Shown here piece after piece: positions 7,545 to 9,684 of a DNA stretch of 9,684 nt. The first letter of the stretch is position 1. Every line of letters starts with the position of its first letter. The notes below the pieces were generated by a model. The model saw nothing but the letters and a program-made list of their open reading frames with translations. It was not told the DNA's origin and did not search any database. Source of the stretch: Alphaproteobacteria bacterium (lineage in GTDB: Bacteria; Pseudomonadota; Alphaproteobacteria; UBA8366); assembly GCA_018665505.1 (NCBI GenBank), contig JABJCS010000856.1, forward strand, positions 1 to 9,684. Reading direction: 5' to 3'. The position numbers were made by a program, and so were the translations under genes.

Positions 7545-8468
7545 ATGTCACTCACGGACGAAGAAGAGCGACCAATATATATAAAGAAGGTTCCACCGCC
7601 GCCCCCACCGGCGCATGGCGGTGCGTGGAAGGTCGCTTACGCGGATTTTGTCACGGCCATGATGGCGTTCTTCTTGTTGTTATGGTTGCTCAACGCCACG
7701 ACCATGGAACAAAAATTGGGGGTTTCGAACTATTTCGAGCCGACCGGCGCCATTACGGGGTCGAGTGGCAGTGGCGGCGTGTTCGGCGGTGTCTCTATGA
7801 CGGAGGACGGCGTCGATAAAATCCCCGGAGAAACGCAGGAAATAACCGTCGGGTCTGATTCTCAAGTCGAAAACGAACTTGAGAAACAAACTCGGCAGAT
7901 CAAAGCCCATGACCGTGCAAAGAGCGCCACTCCCGCCGAGGTAAAGCGTGAGGAAAAGGAATTCGAACGTGTCGAACGCGCCATCAAACAGGCATTGTTT
8001 GAATTACCTCAACTCTCCGCACTGAAAGATTCAGTTCAAGTCGAACTTACCGATGAAGGTTTGCAAATCCAGCTGCTGGACCAATCCGGAACATCGCTGT
8101 TCCCCCCCGGCAGCGCGCGCCTCACCCGTCACGCGGAATTGCTTTTGCTTCTGGTCGCGAAGATGATCGGGCCGATGCCCAACGAAATTACGATTTCGGG
8201 CCATACGGATGCCGCTTCTTTCAGCGATAGTCAGGGTCGGACAAATTGGGAGTTATCACTCGAACGCGCCAATGCGGCACGCCGGGAATTGCTCAAACAC
8301 GAGGTCACGGGAAAGCGGATCGACTCAGTTGTCGGTTTCGCCGATAAGATACCGCTACTCGTCGATAACCCAACATCACCACAAAACCGCCGTATTTCGA
8401 TCGTATTGCTGCGCGATAAAATCGAAATCAAAAAGAAAGCGCCGCCAAAACCGCCGCGCGTCCTCTGA
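7545..8468 (+). CDS. MotB paralogue, second tandem copy with poly-proline tail
   Basis: This 307-residue protein has the complete MotB layout: cytoplasmic tail, helix with Asp34 in VAYADFVTAMMAFF, plug-like LGVSNYFEP (58-66), linker, and OmpA-like domain (about 165-290) with SGHTD (Asp222), NWELS, Arg241 and NRRISIVL. Residues 24-50 are identical to the first copy. It differs in the tail, which is acidic and then has six consecutive prolines (17-22) just before the membrane; in the linker, which is Gly-rich at 68-83 and then charged (Lys/Glu); and in a basic, Pro/Lys-rich C-terminus (KKKAPPKPP). All recognised functional residues are intact, so it is not a decayed copy. It may form a second stator with the same MotA, or a MotB heterodimer. 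AAGG lies 8 bases before the ATG. It is not MotC or MotD of rhizobia, which lack this channel segment as far as I recall. Confidence 0.93.
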   Translation: MSLTDEEERPIYIKKVPPPPPPAHGGAWKVAYADFVTAMMAFFLLLWLLNATTMEQKLGVSNYFEPTGAITGSSGSGGVFGGVSMTEDGVDKIPGETQEITVGSDSQVENELEKQTRQIKAHDRAKSATPAEVKREEKEFERVERAIKQALFELPQLSALKDSVQVELTDEGLQIQLLDQSGTSLFPPGSARLTRHAELLLLLVAKMIGPMPNEITISGHTDAASFSDSQGRTNWELSLERANAARRELLKHEVTGKRIDSVVGFADKIPLLVDNPTSPQNRRISIVLLRDKIEIKKKAPPKPPRVL

Positions 8469-8483
8469 CAATGTGCAGTTTAT

Positions 8484-8501
8484 CGGTTACTATTGTAACC
8501 G
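8484..8501 (+). other. Perfect stem-loop between motB2 and the RDD gene
   Basis: CGGTTAC-TATT-GTAACCG is a perfect 7-bp stem with a 4-base loop, 15 bases after the second motB stop. It is followed by GGGCTCG, not a T-run, so it does not qualify as a standard intrinsic terminator. It could stabilise the mot mRNA 3' end, reduce read-through into the next gene or bind a dimeric regulator. Confidence 0.4.
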
Positions 8502-8559
8502 TGGGCTCGACGTCCAATCTAACGACGAATTAACGCAGGCAACGCCGCAGGGCTAGAAT

Positions 8560-9060
8560 ATGCAGGAACGCCTTCCCGAACGATCGAGCCTCCCCTTCAG
8601 TTGGGGCCGAGGCAGCGCGAGTTTCGCCCCGTCAGAAGTCAGTTTTGACGGCATTGCTTGGCGACGCACAGTGGCTTTCTTCTTCGATATATTTGTTCTA
8701 TTCGCGATTTTCATATCATTGCAAATCCTCAACCTGCTGACATTTTTAACACTCTCCGCCTTATTTTCTTTCTTGTGGCCTGCAGTCCTGTTCGTTCTCT
8801 ACGATACCGTCCTGATCGGCGGCCGAGGATCGGCGACTCTTGGCATGCGGCTGATGGGATTGAAATCCGTCAATCATCAGGGCAACGAGCCCAGCTATTT
8901 GCAGGCATTCGTGCTTTCGGTCCTGTTTTATCTTTCTGTCAGCTTTACCCTTGGATTCGTCCTATTGGTCGCGCTTTTCAACAATAAGGGTCGGTGCCTG
9001 CACGATATCGTGACTGGAATCTTTATCGTCAACGCGGAAACCTCATCCGCGAAACCCTGA
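8560..9060 (+). CDS. RDD-family integral membrane protein
   Basis: This 166-residue protein has the RDD signature. Arg35-Arg36 and Asp43 occur in WRRTVAFFFDIFVLF at the start of the first membrane helix, GSATLGMRLMGLKSV (90-104) lies in the loop after the second helix, and LHDIVTGIFIV (147-157) lies near the end. Three hydrophobic segments are visible at about 37-62, 66-84 and 114-140. RDD proteins are a broad family; a few have been linked to Na+/H+ or Li+ transport, but most have no known function, and none is assigned here. AGGG lies about 7 bases upstream of the ATG. The gene follows the mot cluster by 91 bases and precedes bpt by 37 bases. Pairing of an RDD gene with arginyltransferase is, from memory, common in alphaproteobacteria, so it more likely belongs with bpt than with motility. 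Confidence 0.85.
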   Translation: MQERLPERSSLPFSWGRGSASFAPSEVSFDGIAWRRTVAFFFDIFVLFAIFISLQILNLLTFLTLSALFSFLWPAVLFVLYDTVLIGGRGSATLGMRLMGLKSVNHQGNEPSYLQAFVLSVLFYLSVSFTLGFVLLVALFNNKGRCLHDIVTGIFIVNAETSSAKP

Positions 9061-9068
9061 TGACGTAT

Positions 9069-9087
9069 CGATAAACCCGCGATAAAC
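9069..9087. repeat. Short direct repeat CGATAAAC upstream of bpt
   Basis: CGATAAAC occurs at 9069-9076 and again at 9080-9087, an 11-base period (about one helical turn), ending 10 bases before the bpt ATG. Two same-face half-sites could bind a regulator. No recognised operator matches, and the repeat occupies the place where a ribosome-binding site would lie; no Shine-Dalgarno is visible for bpt. Confidence 0.3.
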
Positions 9088-9097
9088 TCACGACACC

Positions 9098-9684
9098 ATG
9101 ACCACGCAACGTTTGCCTCATCAAATCATGACATTCTTCCGCTCGGGACCGATGCCGTGCCCGTATCTTTCGGGTCGGGTGGAACAGCAATTGTTCGCGG
9201 AGCTATCCGGGGCCAAGGCCCTCGACGCGTTCGACGTGCTCAGCCAGGGTGGTTTTCGGCGCAGTCATCACATCATCTACAAACCCGCGTGCGCCGGCTG
9301 CAACGCCTGCGTGCCGGTCCGGATACCGGTGGCACGCTTCAAGGCAAGCAAGGCGTGGCGCAAGGTGCTCAATCGAAATAACAAGCTGGTCGTCACCGAA
9401 GTCGGCACCAAGGTCACCGAAGAACAATTCGATCTGTTCCAGGTTTATACCAACCGCCGGCACGGCGACGGCGAGATGGCTAAGATGAGCCGCCGCGACT
9501 ATGCCGCGATGATCTTGAGCAGCCCGGTCGACACGGTAATGGTCGAGTTCCGTGAGCCGGACAGCCGACTCATCGCCGGATGCTTGATGGACCGCCTCGC
9601 GGGCGGGCTCTCGGCGGTCTACAGCTTCTTCGACCCGCAGGAAGAGCGCCGCAGTCTCGGCAGTTACGTCATTCTATGGATGAT
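9098..9684 (+). CDS. bpt: Leucyl/arginyl-tRNA-protein transferase, Bpt/Ate family (C-terminus beyond right edge)
   Basis: The frame is open from the ATG at 9098 to the window end, giving 195 residues of an expected 240-250. The enzyme transfers an amino acid (leucine in bacterial Bpt enzymes studied; arginine in the eukaryotic ATE relatives) from charged tRNA to proteins with N-terminal Asp or Glu, marking them for ClpS/ClpAP in the N-degron pathway. Family features visible are CPYLSGR with Cys21, SQGGFRRSHHIIYKP (49-63), the Cys65-x2-Cys68-x2-Cys71 cluster followed by VPVRIPV, the RRHGDGEM region of the acyltransferase fold, and the YSFFDPQEERRSLGSYVIL block, where the window stops. Ate-family cysteines have been linked to heme or Fe-S binding in eukaryotic members; whether that holds here is unknown. 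It lies 37 bases after the RDD gene on the same strand, so co-transcription is likely. Confidence 0.93.
   Translation, partial: MTTQRLPHQIMTFFRSGPMPCPYLSGRVEQQLFAELSGAKALDAFDVLSQGGFRRSHHIIYKPACAGCNACVPVRIPVARFKASKAWRKVLNRNNKLVVTEVGTKVTEEQFDLFQVYTNRRHGDGEMAKMSRRDYAAMILSSPVDTVMVEFREPDSRLIAGCLMDRLAGGLSAVYSFFDPQEERRSLGSYVILWM

Overview
The window reads as chromosomal DNA of a flagellated alphaproteobacterium, most like Rhodospirillales or a marine relative. This rests on protein style (a proton-type MotA/MotB stator with the YADFVTAMMAFF motif, an alphaproteobacterial-type Bpt/Ate aminoacyl-transferase, a short-form threonine dehydratase with an ACT domain), moderately GC-rich coding sequence and tight gene packing. 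No RNA gene, insertion sequence, CRISPR array, phage gene or origin was seen, and no gap between genes exceeds about 150 bases.

Left block (1-1835, minus strand): a two-gene operon. A zinc-dependent dehydrogenase of the histidinol dehydrogenase/HpsN family is followed 9-12 bases later by a TauD/TfdA-type Fe(II)/2-oxoglutarate dioxygenase that runs off the left edge. The pairing suggests catabolism of an organosulfonate or another small hydroxylated compound rather than histidine synthesis; the substrate is not readable from sequence.

Middle block (1958-5571, plus strand): divergent from the first operon, a membrane-anchored or exported penicillin-acylase-family (S45) N-terminal-nucleophile hydrolase overlaps, by ATGA, a PLP-dependent threonine ammonia-lyase with an ACT domain.

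Motility block (5722-8468, plus strand): motA is followed by two consecutive motB genes. The proton-channel segment (residues 24-50) is identical in both MotB proteins although the DNA differs at 17 of 81 positions, all silent, while linkers and N-terminal tails differ. One MotA with two MotB versions is the most interesting feature here, as it allows two stators or a mixed MotB dimer. A sigma-54-like and a sigma-70-like promoter candidate lie upstream of motA.

Right block (8560-9684, plus strand): an RDD-family membrane protein and the start of a leucyl/arginyl-tRNA-protein transferase (Bpt/Ate) of the N-degron pathway, cut by the right edge.
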